A DNA stretch of 64,000 nucleotides, from the NCBI GenBank assembly GCA_028288995.1, contig JAQGHF010000002.1, positions 1-64,000 on the forward strand. The letters are read 5' to 3'. The DNA is from Candidatus Saccharimonadota bacterium (lineage in GTDB: Bacteria; Patescibacteriota; Saccharimonadia; Saccharimonadales; Saccharimonadaceae). The notes below the pieces were generated by a model, which saw only the letters and a list, made by a program, of their open reading frames with translations, had not been told where the DNA came from and ran no database searches. Positions within the stretch are counted from its first letter, which is position 1. Each line of letters starts with the position of its first letter. The position numbers were made by a program, and so were the translations under genes. Below, in pieces: positions 37,045 to 44,430 of the stretch.

Positions 37045-37596
37045 TTAGTGCGTGTCGGGTGCAGGGATAGTTCCATCTGTATTTGGAACAGCCTTATAAG
37101 TAACGTTACCAAAGATAGGGCTTTTTTCTGCGACAACAGTCACGTTTTCGCCTGGTTGGACGATACCATTTTGATCGCTATGAATATCTACCGCTTGTGA
37201 GATAACGTCTTGGCGTTCAGTTGTGTCTGCTGGATCAATTTTTTGTGATTCGATTTGTTTGATATCACGGTCGACTGATTGCTCGAGACCTTCGCCTGGA
37301 TATACAGTCGATGTTGCTGTGGCAACTTCTTGTCCAGGGACAAGGTGGTCAGCCGTGACGGTTGCGACACCTGCGCCAAGTGTAGCTGCACCTGCGAGGG
37401 CGATCGTTGCACCTACTTTTTTACCAAAGCTCCAGCCTTTTGGGTCTTCAGCTGGGGTGGGTGTATCAATAAAATTTTGTTTTGCCGCTTGCGATGCGCG
37501 GTCCATTAGTTCTACGTCACTCCAGTGCTTGTCTAGGCTCTGATTATCTTCTTCGTTTGGTGATTCTGTTTGTGGTGTTGGTGTTTCTTCGCTCAT
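37045..37596 (-). CDS. membrane-anchored SafA/LysM-like unknown protein
   Basis: 183 residues from ATG 37596 (MSEETPTPQ). An acidic, Pro/Thr-rich cytoplasmic N-terminus of about 70 residues, a small-residue membrane helix (VGATIALAGAATLGAGVATVT, about 73-92), and an outside segment ending NVTYKAVPNTDGTIPAPDTH. The outside part includes IVQPGENVTVVAEKS, recalling short repeats of wall-associated proteins, without a clear domain. No homologue recognised. Convergent with leuS, 15 bases apart. Confidence 0.6.
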   Translation of the reverse strand: MSEETPTPQTESPNEEDNQSLDKHWSDVELMDRASQAAKQNFIDTPTPAEDPKGWSFGKKVGATIALAGAATLGAGVATVTADHLVPGQEVATATSTVYPGEGLEQSVDRDIKQIESQKIDPADTTERQDVISQAVDIHSDQNGIVQPGENVTVVAEKSPIFGNVTYKAVPNTDGTIPAPDTH

Positions 37597-37719
37597 ATGG
37601 ATATACGATATCACAAATCAGATAATAAGCATAACCACTTGAGTACCCCCTTGAGTAATGTGACTAGAAATACTATAATACGACTAAGTTTTAATAATAC
37701 CTGCAAAAGGAGCACATTA

Positions 37720-37899
37720 ATGGGACAACCAAAGAAACAGAGTAGCCCCCGGAAGACCGGACTACGACGTAGTCACTTGCGCTTAGCTCTCGCTCGTCGT
37801 GTAAACGGCAAGTCACCTGTCAAAGCAACAGCAACTCGTAAAGAAACTGGCAAAAAAATTGTCGGCGCAACCGCTAAAGTAGCAAAAGAAGCGAAGTAA
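37720..37899 (+). CDS. rpmF: ribosomal protein bL32
   Basis: 59 residues from ATG 37720, with AAAAGGAG 9 bases upstream. Start GQPKKQSSPRKTGLRRSHLR is the bL32 N-terminus. The zinc-binding cysteines of many bL32 proteins are absent, and the rest is a basic Lys/Ala/Thr tail. Located in the 50S subunit. Followed 59 bases later by nusB. Confidence 0.9.
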   Translation: MGQPKKQSSPRKTGLRRSHLRLALARRVNGKSPVKATATRKETGKKIVGATAKVAKEAK

Positions 37900-37958
37900 T
37901 ACTTCGTTCCTTAGATTTATACCTTAAATTATTACAATAAAAGAGAAACAAACGCATT

Positions 37959-38417
37959 ATGGCATCTAATCGTCATCTCGGCCGCATCGTCGCATTACAG
38001 ACACTCTATGAGTTCGAATTTCGGACAGAATGTGGAGACACTACTGTTGACGTTGCTGAAGTTCTTGGGCGCAACCTTGCGCGCTATGAAACAGCTATTG
38101 ATGATACTGATTTTGTCGACGCATTGGTCCACGGCGTTCTAAAAGAACAAGCATCGATTGATGAAAAGATTCAACCGATTGCTCCGGACTGGCCAATCGA
38201 GCAGATTGCTCGTATTGATCGAAATATCCTGCGAATTGGTGTGTACGAACTGCTCAATGAGGCAGAAGTCGTACCGCCAAAGGTCGCGATCAATGAAGCA
38301 GTCGAGCTTGCTAAAGCGTTTGGTTCTGATAACTCGAGTAAGTTTGTGAATGGTGTCCTAGGTACCGCTTACCGCACGCTTATAGAGGGAGTTACTGATG
38401 GCAGCACCACAGTTTGA
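37959..38417 (+). CDS. nusB: transcription antitermination factor NusB
   Basis: 152 residues. The all-helical NusB pattern is clear: RHLGRIVALQTLYEFEF at the start, DALVHGVLKEQASID, then IARIDRNILRIGVYELL and KVAINEAVELAKAFGSDNSSKFVNGVLG at the end (shown in part). NusB with S10 binds boxA RNA for rRNA antitermination. Its end overlaps the Nudix gene by 20 bases. Confidence 0.95.
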   Translation: MASNRHLGRIVALQTLYEFEFRTECGDTTVDVAEVLGRNLARYETAIDDTDFVDALVHGVLKEQASIDEKIQPIAPDWPIEQIARIDRNILRIGVYELLNEAEVVPPKVAINEAVELAKAFGSDNSSKFVNGVLGTAYRTLIEGVTDGSTTV

Positions 38418-38892
38418 TAAATTCAAAAAATATTTTAGTCGAAAAAAACCATCAATTCAGGAAATAGTTCGCGAGCCAACGGCTGGCGGTATTGTATTTC
38501 GTCACGGCAAAGAAGGCGGCGTTGAAATCCTCCTTATTCAAGATGCAAAAGATCGTTGGACAATTCCAAAGGGTCACATCGAAGAAGGTGAAACAGCGCA
38601 GCAGACCGCAAAGCGCGAAATTGGTGAAGAAGCGGGTCTGAAGACCGTTGATGTTCTTGGTTGGCTTGGAAAGATCCACTTTCGTTACCGCCGTATTGAT
38701 AAATTAGTCCTTATGACTACCCAAATCTATCTTGTCCGCGCTGGTGGCGATACGAATGACATTCAAAAAGAAGAGTGGATGAATGGGATCAAATGGTTTA
38801 CCTTTCACGAAGCACTTGATGCGATTGAATACGAAGATATCGGTAAATTAATGCTTCTTGCGATGAAGCGGATTCGACAGGAGCATTTATAG
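38398..38892 (+). CDS. Nudix hydrolase
   Basis: 164 residues. Complete Nudix box (GHIEEGETAQQTAKREIGEEAG, 22 residues, near 62-83; G, E and REIGEE are the key residues). The N-terminal TAGGIVFRHG and WTIPKGHIEEG fit the diadenosine or nucleoside-diphosphate group. Located between nusB and rnc with overlaps on both sides (20 bases and 1 base), so it is cotranscribed with RNA-metabolism genes; RNA 5'-end or nucleotide cleaning is possible. Confidence 0.9.
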   Translation: MAAPQFDKFKKYFSRKKPSIQEIVREPTAGGIVFRHGKEGGVEILLIQDAKDRWTIPKGHIEEGETAQQTAKREIGEEAGLKTVDVLGWLGKIHFRYRRIDKLVLMTTQIYLVRAGGDTNDIQKEEWMNGIKWFTFHEALDAIEYEDIGKLMLLAMKRIRQEHL

Positions 38893-39596
38893 TGTCTGGA
38901 ATGCAGGTGGAACCATACCAAGCGTTTGCTCGTGATACCTTAGGGTTTGAATTTGTAAATATTGACCTTTTGATTACTGCATTTACCCACCGTAGCTATG
39001 TGAACGAACACCGTAAGAGTGTCACTGAACATAACGAACGCCTTGAGTTTCTAGGGGATGCAGTTCTCGAACTTGTTGTCACTGACTTTTTGTTTCGCAA
39101 CTATTCTGAAGCTGAGGGAATTCTTACTAGCTGGCGTGCTGCGCTTGTTCGTACAGAGAGTATTGGCGATGCCGGTAGCTTGCTTGGGTATGAACCATTG
39201 ATACGCATGAGTCGCGGTGAAAAACAGGGAAGTGATCGTGCTCGTATGCAAATCCTTGCAAATGCCTTTGAGGCACTGATTGGTGCGATCTATCTTGAGC
39301 GTGGCTACGATGATGCGGCGGTCTTTATTACTAAGAATATTAGCTCAAAACTAGATGCAATTATTGCCGAGGGTAGTTGGCGTGATCCGAAATCACACCT
39401 TCAAGAAGTCATGCAGCGAAAAGATGGCGTCACACCTCGCTATGTTGTCATTGAGGAAGTCGGTCCTGACCACGACAAAATCTTTACACTCGGTGTGTAT
39501 TCGGGTGATCGTTTAATAAGCAAGGGTACTGGTCCTAGCAAGCAAGCAGCGCAGCAAGAAGCTGCCAAAGAAGCATTGTTGCAGTATCAAGCTTAA
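38892..39596 (+). CDS. rnc: ribonuclease III
   Basis: 234 residues, GTG start overlapping the Nudix stop by one base. Catalytic signature HNERLEFLGDAVLELVVTD (about 48-66), second acidic site in ANAFEALIGAIYLERG (about 118-133), and a C-terminal dsRNA-binding domain (DPKSHLQEVMQRK to GPSKQAAQQEAAKEALLQY). Processes rRNA and other structured RNAs. Confidence 0.96.
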   Translation: MSGMQVEPYQAFARDTLGFEFVNIDLLITAFTHRSYVNEHRKSVTEHNERLEFLGDAVLELVVTDFLFRNYSEAEGILTSWRAALVRTESIGDAGSLLGYEPLIRMSRGEKQGSDRARMQILANAFEALIGAIYLERGYDDAAVFITKNISSKLDAIIAEGSWRDPKSHLQEVMQRKDGVTPRYVVIEEVGPDHDKIFTLGVYSGDRLISKGTGPSKQAAQQEAAKEALLQYQA

Positions 39597-39725
39597 AAAC
39601 ACGAGTTATCCCTGCTAAGCTGGTTGACGTACAGATGAAAACAGTGTAAAATCAATCGAGAGTTAAAATTATTTTAAAGTGTGAGATAATATATCTCGCT
39701 AAAGAGTTAAAGGAAGTTCTGTTTT

Positions 39726-40136
39726 ATGCTCGCAATTCGATTGCAACGTCTCGGACGCAAAGGATACGCAACGTATCGTTTGGCTGTTCAAGAATCTCAG
39801 CGCCACCCATCAAGTGGTCGCGTCGTAGCCTACGTAGGTAGCTACAACCCACACACTAAAGATGCCACTGTTAAGATTGAGGAAGCACAAAAGTTCCTTG
39901 ACAACGGTGCACAGCCAACACCTCGTGTGGTGAAGCTTCTTAAAGACGCTGGTGTAAAACTTCCATCATGGGTTGTTGAACCAACTGCTGACAAGCAAAA
40001 AACTATCCGTCACTCTGACAAGCTTCGTAAGAACCAACCAGCTCCAGAAGTTGAGGAAGCTCCCGTAGCTGAAGAGCCAGCTGCCGAAGCCGAAGTAGTT
40101 GCTGAAGAAGTAGCTGCTGACGAAACAGAAGCATAA
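39726..40136 (+). CDS. rpsP: ribosomal protein bS16 with acidic tail
   Basis: 136 residues. LAIRLQRLGRKGYATYRLAV at the start and the YVGSYNPHTKD segment are typical bS16. The last 30 residues are an acidic Ala/Glu/Pro/Val tail (EEAPVAEEPAAEAEVVAEE), much longer than the 80-90 residue standard. It binds 16S rRNA during 30S assembly. Promoter-like GATAAT at about 39684; AAAGGAAG Shine-Dalgarno upstream. Own terminator follows. Confidence 0.95.
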   Translation: MLAIRLQRLGRKGYATYRLAVQESQRHPSSGRVVAYVGSYNPHTKDATVKIEEAQKFLDNGAQPTPRVVKLLKDAGVKLPSWVVEPTADKQKTIRHSDKLRKNQPAPEVEEAPVAEEPAAEAEVVAEEVAADETEA

Positions 40137-40155
40137 ACTCCTTTTTATCTCATTT

Positions 40156-40183
40156 AAACTCCCACGCTTGTGGGAGTTTTTTG
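40156..40183 (+). terminator. terminator of rpsP
   Basis: Stem AAACTCCCAC/GTGGGAGTTT (40156-40165 with 40170-40179), then a run of T. Confidence 0.9.
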
Positions 40184-40250
40184 TATCCTGCATATGCTAC
40201 AATTAAATTACGATAACTTTGCATGTGACCGTAAGGCATTAAGGGGGAAT

Positions 40251-40688
40251 ATGTCCACAATTGACCAGCAATTCATAGAATATATCGTAAAATCTGTCGT
40301 GGGTCATCCTGACGACGTCGTTGTTGATCGAATTATCGATGAAAAAGGCGTTTTGCTCACACTGACAGTTAATCCAGAAGATTTAGGACGAGTGATTGGT
40401 AAGCGTGGCATTACTGCCCAGAGTCTTCGCACATTACTCCGCGCACTTGGAACAAAGAACGATGCTCGGTACAACTTAAAAATTGTGAATAATGATGGTC
40501 AAGATGGTCCAATTATTGCATCTTACACTCCGGCTTCGAAAGTCGACGAAAGTAGTGATAACGTAAGCGATTTGACCGAAAGTATTCCACCTGTGGAAAC
40601 ATCTACAGATGAACCTGTGGACAAGGAGTCTAACTACACCAAAAAGACTCGTGCAGAGCTTGCGGAATTCGACGACCTTGATATATAA
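40251..40688 (+). CDS. khpA: KH-domain RNA-binding protein KhpA
   Basis: 145 residues from ATG 40251 with AAGGGGGA just upstream. QFIEYIVKSVVGHPDDVVVDR is followed by the KH core LGRVIGKRGITAQSLRTLLRAL (GKRG is the GxxG loop, about 50-53), the usual 75-residue KhpA. A 65-residue acidic, disordered extension follows (to ELAEFDDLDI). KhpA pairs with KhpB in Gram-positives and binds many RNAs; here it keeps the classic place between rpsP and trmD. Confidence 0.9.
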   Translation: MSTIDQQFIEYIVKSVVGHPDDVVVDRIIDEKGVLLTLTVNPEDLGRVIGKRGITAQSLRTLLRALGTKNDARYNLKIVNNDGQDGPIIASYTPASKVDESSDNVSDLTESIPPVETSTDEPVDKESNYTKKTRAELAEFDDLDI

Positions 40689-40777
40689 TCACTCATAAGT
40701 TCAGAACATCTTGAACTGCGAGAACAGCTCATGCGAGCAACGAATCACCACATTTGTTGAGAGCCTATGTGTATAAG

Positions 40778-40823
40778 AAACCACCCTAAGGTATATTCAT
40801 ATCTTTCATGGGTGGTTTTTTTA
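40778..40823 (+). terminator. terminator after khpA
   Basis: Stem AAACCACCC/GGGTGGTTT (40778-40786 with 40810-40818) with a 23-base loop, followed by seven T. Confidence 0.8.
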
Positions 40824-40837
40824 TTGAACATGATTTT

Positions 40838-40931
40838 AGCTAATGGAGCCATCGATCAACGATCCATAATTCCATTAGCTGCCCGAGTCCCCCCAGGCAA
40901 CTAAGTGCTACTTAGGCGGTGAGAGTCGGGC
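40838..40931. repeat. two adjacent hairpins, 3' of the gene at 40942
   Basis: Hairpin 1: AGCTAATGGA/TCCATTAGCT (40838-40847 with 40871-40880, perfect). Hairpin 2: GCCCGA/TCGGGC (40881-40886 with 40926-40931) enclosing CTAAGT-gct-ACTTAG (40901-40915). They abut exactly. Could be a structured 3' UTR or terminator for the minus-strand gene, or a small RNA. The remainder of 40689-40941 is the khpA terminator. Confidence 0.55.
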
Positions 40932-40941
40932 GATGATAGTC

Positions 40942-41412
40942 CTACCGATTGCGCCGTGGCAGCCTGATGCCGAAAATACGGCGCTCGGGCTGGTCGGGAA
41001 TAGGCTCCATCATGTCGTTAACGTATGCTGCAGTTTCGGCCGAAGCTTCAGCATCGAACGATACGGGTGTCACCGATACACCGATGTCATACAGATGTAT
41101 CAGCTGTGCCGTTGCGGTGTTCTTATTGGGCACTGCGAGGACTGCGTCGACGATGTAAAGGCTGCTGCCTCCGCTTTTGTCGTCCTCGCCGAAGCCGAAA
41201 AGGTGGAGCGGGATTTGCGGCGTCTTATCGGACTCCTTGTTGGGGAAGTCGAACTTGATGAACTGGTCACGCGTGTTGATGGTCAGGATAGTGCCGGTAT
41301 GGGCACTGATCCATTCTTCCGTCATAGTGATGCGGGTGCTCATTAGTACGACCGACATACCAACGTTCAGCTCACTAAAAGCGAGAGCTGGGGCGATAGA
41401 AATGGTGTCCAT
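40942..41412 (-). CDS. unknown beta-rich protein
   Basis: 156 residues from ATG 41412, supported by CGAGAGG 8 bases upstream. Not recognised. It reads as an alternation of beta strands (NVGMSVVLMSTRITM, GTILTINTRDQFIKFDF) with a proline-arginine-rich end (QPERRIFGIRLPRRNR). It is more G+C-rich than its neighbours and sits alone on the minus strand within the rpsP-khpA-trmD cluster, an arrangement suggesting insertion. Confidence 0.6.
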   Translation of the reverse strand: MDTISIAPALAFSELNVGMSVVLMSTRITMTEEWISAHTGTILTINTRDQFIKFDFPNKESDKTPQIPLHLFGFGEDDKSGGSSLYIVDAVLAVPNKNTATAQLIHLYDIGVSVTPVSFDAEASAETAAYVNDMMEPIPDQPERRIFGIRLPRRNR

Positions 41413-41518
41413 GAGGACCTCTCGGTAGGATGAATAGGTACAGATCGTACGAATGTAGATCAATCTTTATAATAGCATATATTTACAAAAAGGTCAATGT
41501 ACCGTAAACTGGTGAGAG

Positions 41519-42175
41519 ATGAAAAAGATCCAAGTTATTACCTTATTTCCTGAAATGTTTGAAGGTGTCCTCAATACTTCAATGATGTGGAAAGCCCAAC
41601 AGCAAAAAGCGGTCGAGTTTTCGATGGTCAATCTTCGTGACTTTGGGATTGGTCCTCGTCAGCAAGTTGACGATACGCCATATGGTGGCGGTGACGGCAT
41701 GCTTCTCAAGCCGGAACCACTGTTTGCAGCCGTTGCAAAGGCGAAAGAAGCCGACCCAACTGCGAAAGTACTCCTTATGACGCCACGAGGACAGCGCTGG
41801 AAGCAGTCTCTCGCAAAAACCTATGCTGATGCTGATCAGGGCTATATTTTTATCTGCGGGCGCTACGAGGGTTACGACGAACGTATAGTCAGCCTTGTTG
41901 ATGAACAGGTAAGTGTTGGCGATTACGTCTTAACTGGTGGTGAACTGCCTGCGATGACTATTATTGATTCGATCGTGCGATTACTACCCGGTGTGCTTGG
42001 CGGTGAAATGAGTGCTGAAATTGAAAGCTTCTCAGACGGTGAGACTTTAGAGTTCCCCCAGTACACAAAACCTTCTGACTTCAACGGTATGAAAGTACCG
42101 GACGTCCTCCTAAGTGGCAACCATGCAGAAATTGCCAAGTGGCGCGCTGCGAATTCTCTTAAAGCTGACAAATAA
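41519..42175 (+). CDS. trmD: tRNA (guanine37-N1)-methyltransferase TrmD
   Basis: 218 residues. SPOUT-fold signatures: QVITLFPEMFEGVLNTS at the start, DDTPYGGGDGMLLKPEPLF (about 51-69), ICGRYEGYDERI (about 113-124) and SVGDYVLTGGELPAM (the knot, about 132-146). It methylates G37 of tRNAs with G36 to prevent frameshifts. TrmD follows rpsP and khpA in order, with rimM absent and the 40942 gene inserted between. Confidence 0.97.
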   Translation: MKKIQVITLFPEMFEGVLNTSMMWKAQQQKAVEFSMVNLRDFGIGPRQQVDDTPYGGGDGMLLKPEPLFAAVAKAKEADPTAKVLLMTPRGQRWKQSLAKTYADADQGYIFICGRYEGYDERIVSLVDEQVSVGDYVLTGGELPAMTIIDSIVRLLPGVLGGEMSAEIESFSDGETLEFPQYTKPSDFNGMKVPDVLLSGNHAEIAKWRAANSLKADK

Positions 42176-42197
42176 GTTCCAAAAAATCTCAGTAACG

Positions 42198-42222
42198 AAA
42201 AACCCACTACCGAAGTAGTGGG
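42198..42222. terminator. hairpin after trmD
   Basis: CCCACTAC-cgaa-GTAGTGGG (42203-42210 with 42215-42222), 28 bases after trmD. The T-run is on the minus strand (TTTTTCG) but no minus gene ends here, so it most likely acts on trmD. The rest of 42223-42428 has T-rich blocks and a GTTGTG/CACAAC pair but no gene. Confidence 0.55.
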
Positions 42223-42428
42223 AATCTCGTTTGTTGTGGTGGATATCGTATAGCGAAACAGTCACAACATATGGAGCTTTTTTTGCTTTTTTTGGAGTTA
42301 TGTTTGTTTTTGTAACTTTCGCTGGTTGATACTGTAATGGAGTAGCCTCAAAAGCGCAAGCGAAATAACAAAAAAGACAACAATATACCTAATATAGTTT
42401 GCCTGGGGTACGGTACTGTCGTTTGGTG

Positions 42429-42434
42429 TATACT
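42429..42434 (+). promoter_or_regulatory. -10 box of a leaderless promoter
   Basis: TATACT ends 6 bases before ATG 42441. Confidence 0.55.
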
Positions 42435-42440
42435 TTTAGC

Positions 42441-42941
42441 ATGAGTATTTTTCCGCAACCAACACCTGCGCCAACCCCAAAAACCAAGAACGTAGAGAAG
42501 ATAGCGATCTTTTATGCAGTGATTCTCGTCATTATGGCAGTCGCGCAATTATTTACTTTTGACGAATTCTTAAACCTCGTCACGAGTTTCAATTTTCCTG
42601 GCGGTATCCGGTACGCGCATTTTATCGCTGCGTTCGTTGTTGTCGCTGAAGTGTTTGCTTTACCATTCTTGTTACGAATGCCACTGAGTACTGCATTTCG
42701 ATGGTTTAGCATGATTCTCGGGTGGTTTGTTGCGCTCGTATGGGCAAAGATAACTATCTGGTTAGTCATTCAGGATAGTATCGTTACTAATGTTGGGTTC
42801 TTGGGAACGGTCGTTAGTCTTATGCCGGGATGGTGGGCAATCTTCATGAGTATCGCTCTTGGGATCTTGGCTGCTTGGGCATCTTGGGGCATGTGGCCGC
42901 ATCAGCGAGTGGCTAAAAGGGTTGTAACTGGTAGTAAGTAG
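42441..42941 (+). CDS. four-helix membrane protein, unknown
   Basis: 166 residues from ATG 42441. A Pro-rich start (PQPTPAPTPKTK) is followed by four hydrophobic helices (about 22-42, 52-75, 92-112, 125-150), with short loops and tryptophans near the last (PGWWAIF, WASWGMWPH). Layout resembles small DoxX-like proteins but no shared motif is certain. Followed by another four-helix protein, perhaps a functional pair. Confidence 0.65.
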   Translation: MSIFPQPTPAPTPKTKNVEKIAIFYAVILVIMAVAQLFTFDEFLNLVTSFNFPGGIRYAHFIAAFVVVAEVFALPFLLRMPLSTAFRWFSMILGWFVALVWAKITIWLVIQDSIVTNVGFLGTVVSLMPGWWAIFMSIALGILAAWASWGMWPHQRVAKRVVTGSK

Positions 42942-42995
42942 TTGTTGAAACGCTCATAAAGCGGTATTATGAGGCTACTTAATAAGGAGTTTTCT

Positions 42996-43523
42996 ATGGA
43001 GTATATTAGCAAACTTGAGAAGTTAGTACTTGGGTGGGCAAAAAATGCCCCTCATCTTCCCGCAGCAGGTCAGAAATGGCTTGGCGCAAATGTATGGTGG
43101 ATCGCGCTTGTCGGCGCAATTATTAGTGGTATTGCGATTCTTGTTTCGCTTGGTGCGATAGTTACATTAATTGGAACACTTGGTGCGCCCAGCAACGCCT
43201 ACTACGTCACAAGTGATTACACGAGTCTGGCAATTATGACTGCTATCGTGAGCTTTGTTTTCCTTGTTGCTAACGGTATACTTTTAGCACTTGCGGTAAA
43301 ACCACTCCAAGAGATGCAGAAAAAGGGTTGGGTACTCCTCTTTTTGACATTACTTGTTGAAGCGCTTTCAGTTGTTGTACATGCAGTCCTTAGCTTTAGT
43401 GTTGTCGGGTTTATTATCGGTATCATCTTTGGCGCAGTTGGTCTTGCGATCAGCGCCTACTTTATTGCAGAAATTCACGACCAATTTGGTCACCGTGCAA
43501 GAGCAACTGTTAAAAAAGCCTAG
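42996..43523 (+). CDS. four-helix membrane protein, unknown
   Basis: 175 residues from ATG 42996, supported by AAGGAG 9 bases upstream. Helices at about 30-60, 80-105, 110-130 and 135-160; loops carry KPLQEMQKKGW, and the end is basic (HRARATVKKA). Small 'helix-loop KKGW' proteins of this shape are common in Saccharibacteria with no known role. Confidence 0.65.
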   Translation: MEYISKLEKLVLGWAKNAPHLPAAGQKWLGANVWWIALVGAIISGIAILVSLGAIVTLIGTLGAPSNAYYVTSDYTSLAIMTAIVSFVFLVANGILLALAVKPLQEMQKKGWVLLFLTLLVEALSVVVHAVLSFSVVGFIIGIIFGAVGLAISAYFIAEIHDQFGHRARATVKKA

Positions 43524-43591
43524 TTACTGCTAGCCACTTGAGCGTTCACCTCAGTTAGTGTACAATTTGTTGGTACAATAATTGCAAGCAT

Positions 43592-43666
43592 TGGGGATTC
43601 GCCAAGTGGTAAGGCACTGGTTTCTGGTACCAGCATTCGGGGGTTCGAATCCCTCATCCCCAGCCA
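43592..43666 (+). tRNA. tRNA-Gln (CTG)
   Basis: A 75-base cloverleaf. TGGGGAT pairs with ATCCCCA, the discriminator is G, and CCA is encoded. The anticodon stem CTGGT/ACCAG holds TTCTGGT (CTG). D-loop GG and T-loop TTCGAAT are canonical. TACAAT 12 bases upstream may be its -10 box. Confidence 0.95.
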
Positions 43667-43724
43667 AGATGATTATGCTTAAAATAACGAGAAATCGTCA
43701 TTTTTTGTTTGCTACAATATACAT

Positions 43725-44279
43725 ATGACACGAATAGTATTACTTCACGGCAATGGTGGCGGTTCAGGCGAAGACAATTGGTTTCCATGGCTGAAGTACA
43801 AACTTGAAGCACTCGGTATACAATGCGAAACACCCGACTTGCCAGATCCTATTGAGGCAAAGGCAATTGAATGGCTCCCTTACATAACCAATGTGATCAA
43901 GGCTGATGAATAAACGATTCTCATAGGGCATTCGTCTGGTGCGGTAGCTGCGACTAGATATGCAGAAAACAATAAACTAGCCGGTCTAGTTCTTGTGGCA
44001 ACTTACTATACGGATCTTGGGTATGATGATGAAAAAGCGAGTGGCTATTTTGATAAACCTTGGAATTGGGAATCTGTAAAGAAAAATGTTCCGTGGAGTT
44101 TAATATTTGCTTCAAGTGATGATCCATATATAAATATTGAAGAACCTCGACTCATTAAAGAAAAGCTTAATGCAGATTATTATGAGTTCGAAGATAAAGG
44201 ACACTTTGGCTATGATAGAGATACTGCCGAGTTCCAAGAGTTGCTTGAGAAACTGAAGGAAAAGTTAAATCTTTCCTGA
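43725..44279 (+). pseudogene. alpha/beta hydrolase (RBBP9/YdeN type) broken by one TAA
   Basis: One frame of 184 codons is interrupted by a single TAA at 43911-43913, between ...VIKADE and TILIGHSSGAVAATRYAE. The text on both sides is a full serine-hydrolase: LLHGNGGGSGEDNW at the start, the nucleophile GHSSG directly after the stop, LIFASSDDPYI with the acid, and DKGHFGY with the His. In homologues the codon between DE and TIL is usually Asn or Lys, one change from TAA. Other genes use TAA as stop, so this is a nonsense mutation, not recoding. A restart at ATG 43995 would lack the catalytic Ser. Confidence 0.85.
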
Positions 44280-44430
44280 AACACATCCACTAATCCCAGC
44301 CAAATGCGACAGTTTAAAATGAGATCCATGTGGGTCTCGTTTAATTTGAGTGAGTCTTTGGTGATGCCATCAGCGCTATCGGGTGGCGGAAGTGGATTGA
44401 GTGTCACACATAATTGATTGTGGTGTCAAG

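Noticed and set aside
40933-41346. Plus-strand open frames opposite the 40942-41412 gene
   Set aside because: They are long only because the region is G+C-rich; the minus frame has a ribosome site and protein-like composition.
43911-43913. Stop-codon reassignment or readthrough at TAA in the hydrolase
   Set aside because: TAA ends many intact genes here, so a simple nonsense mutation is the better explanation.
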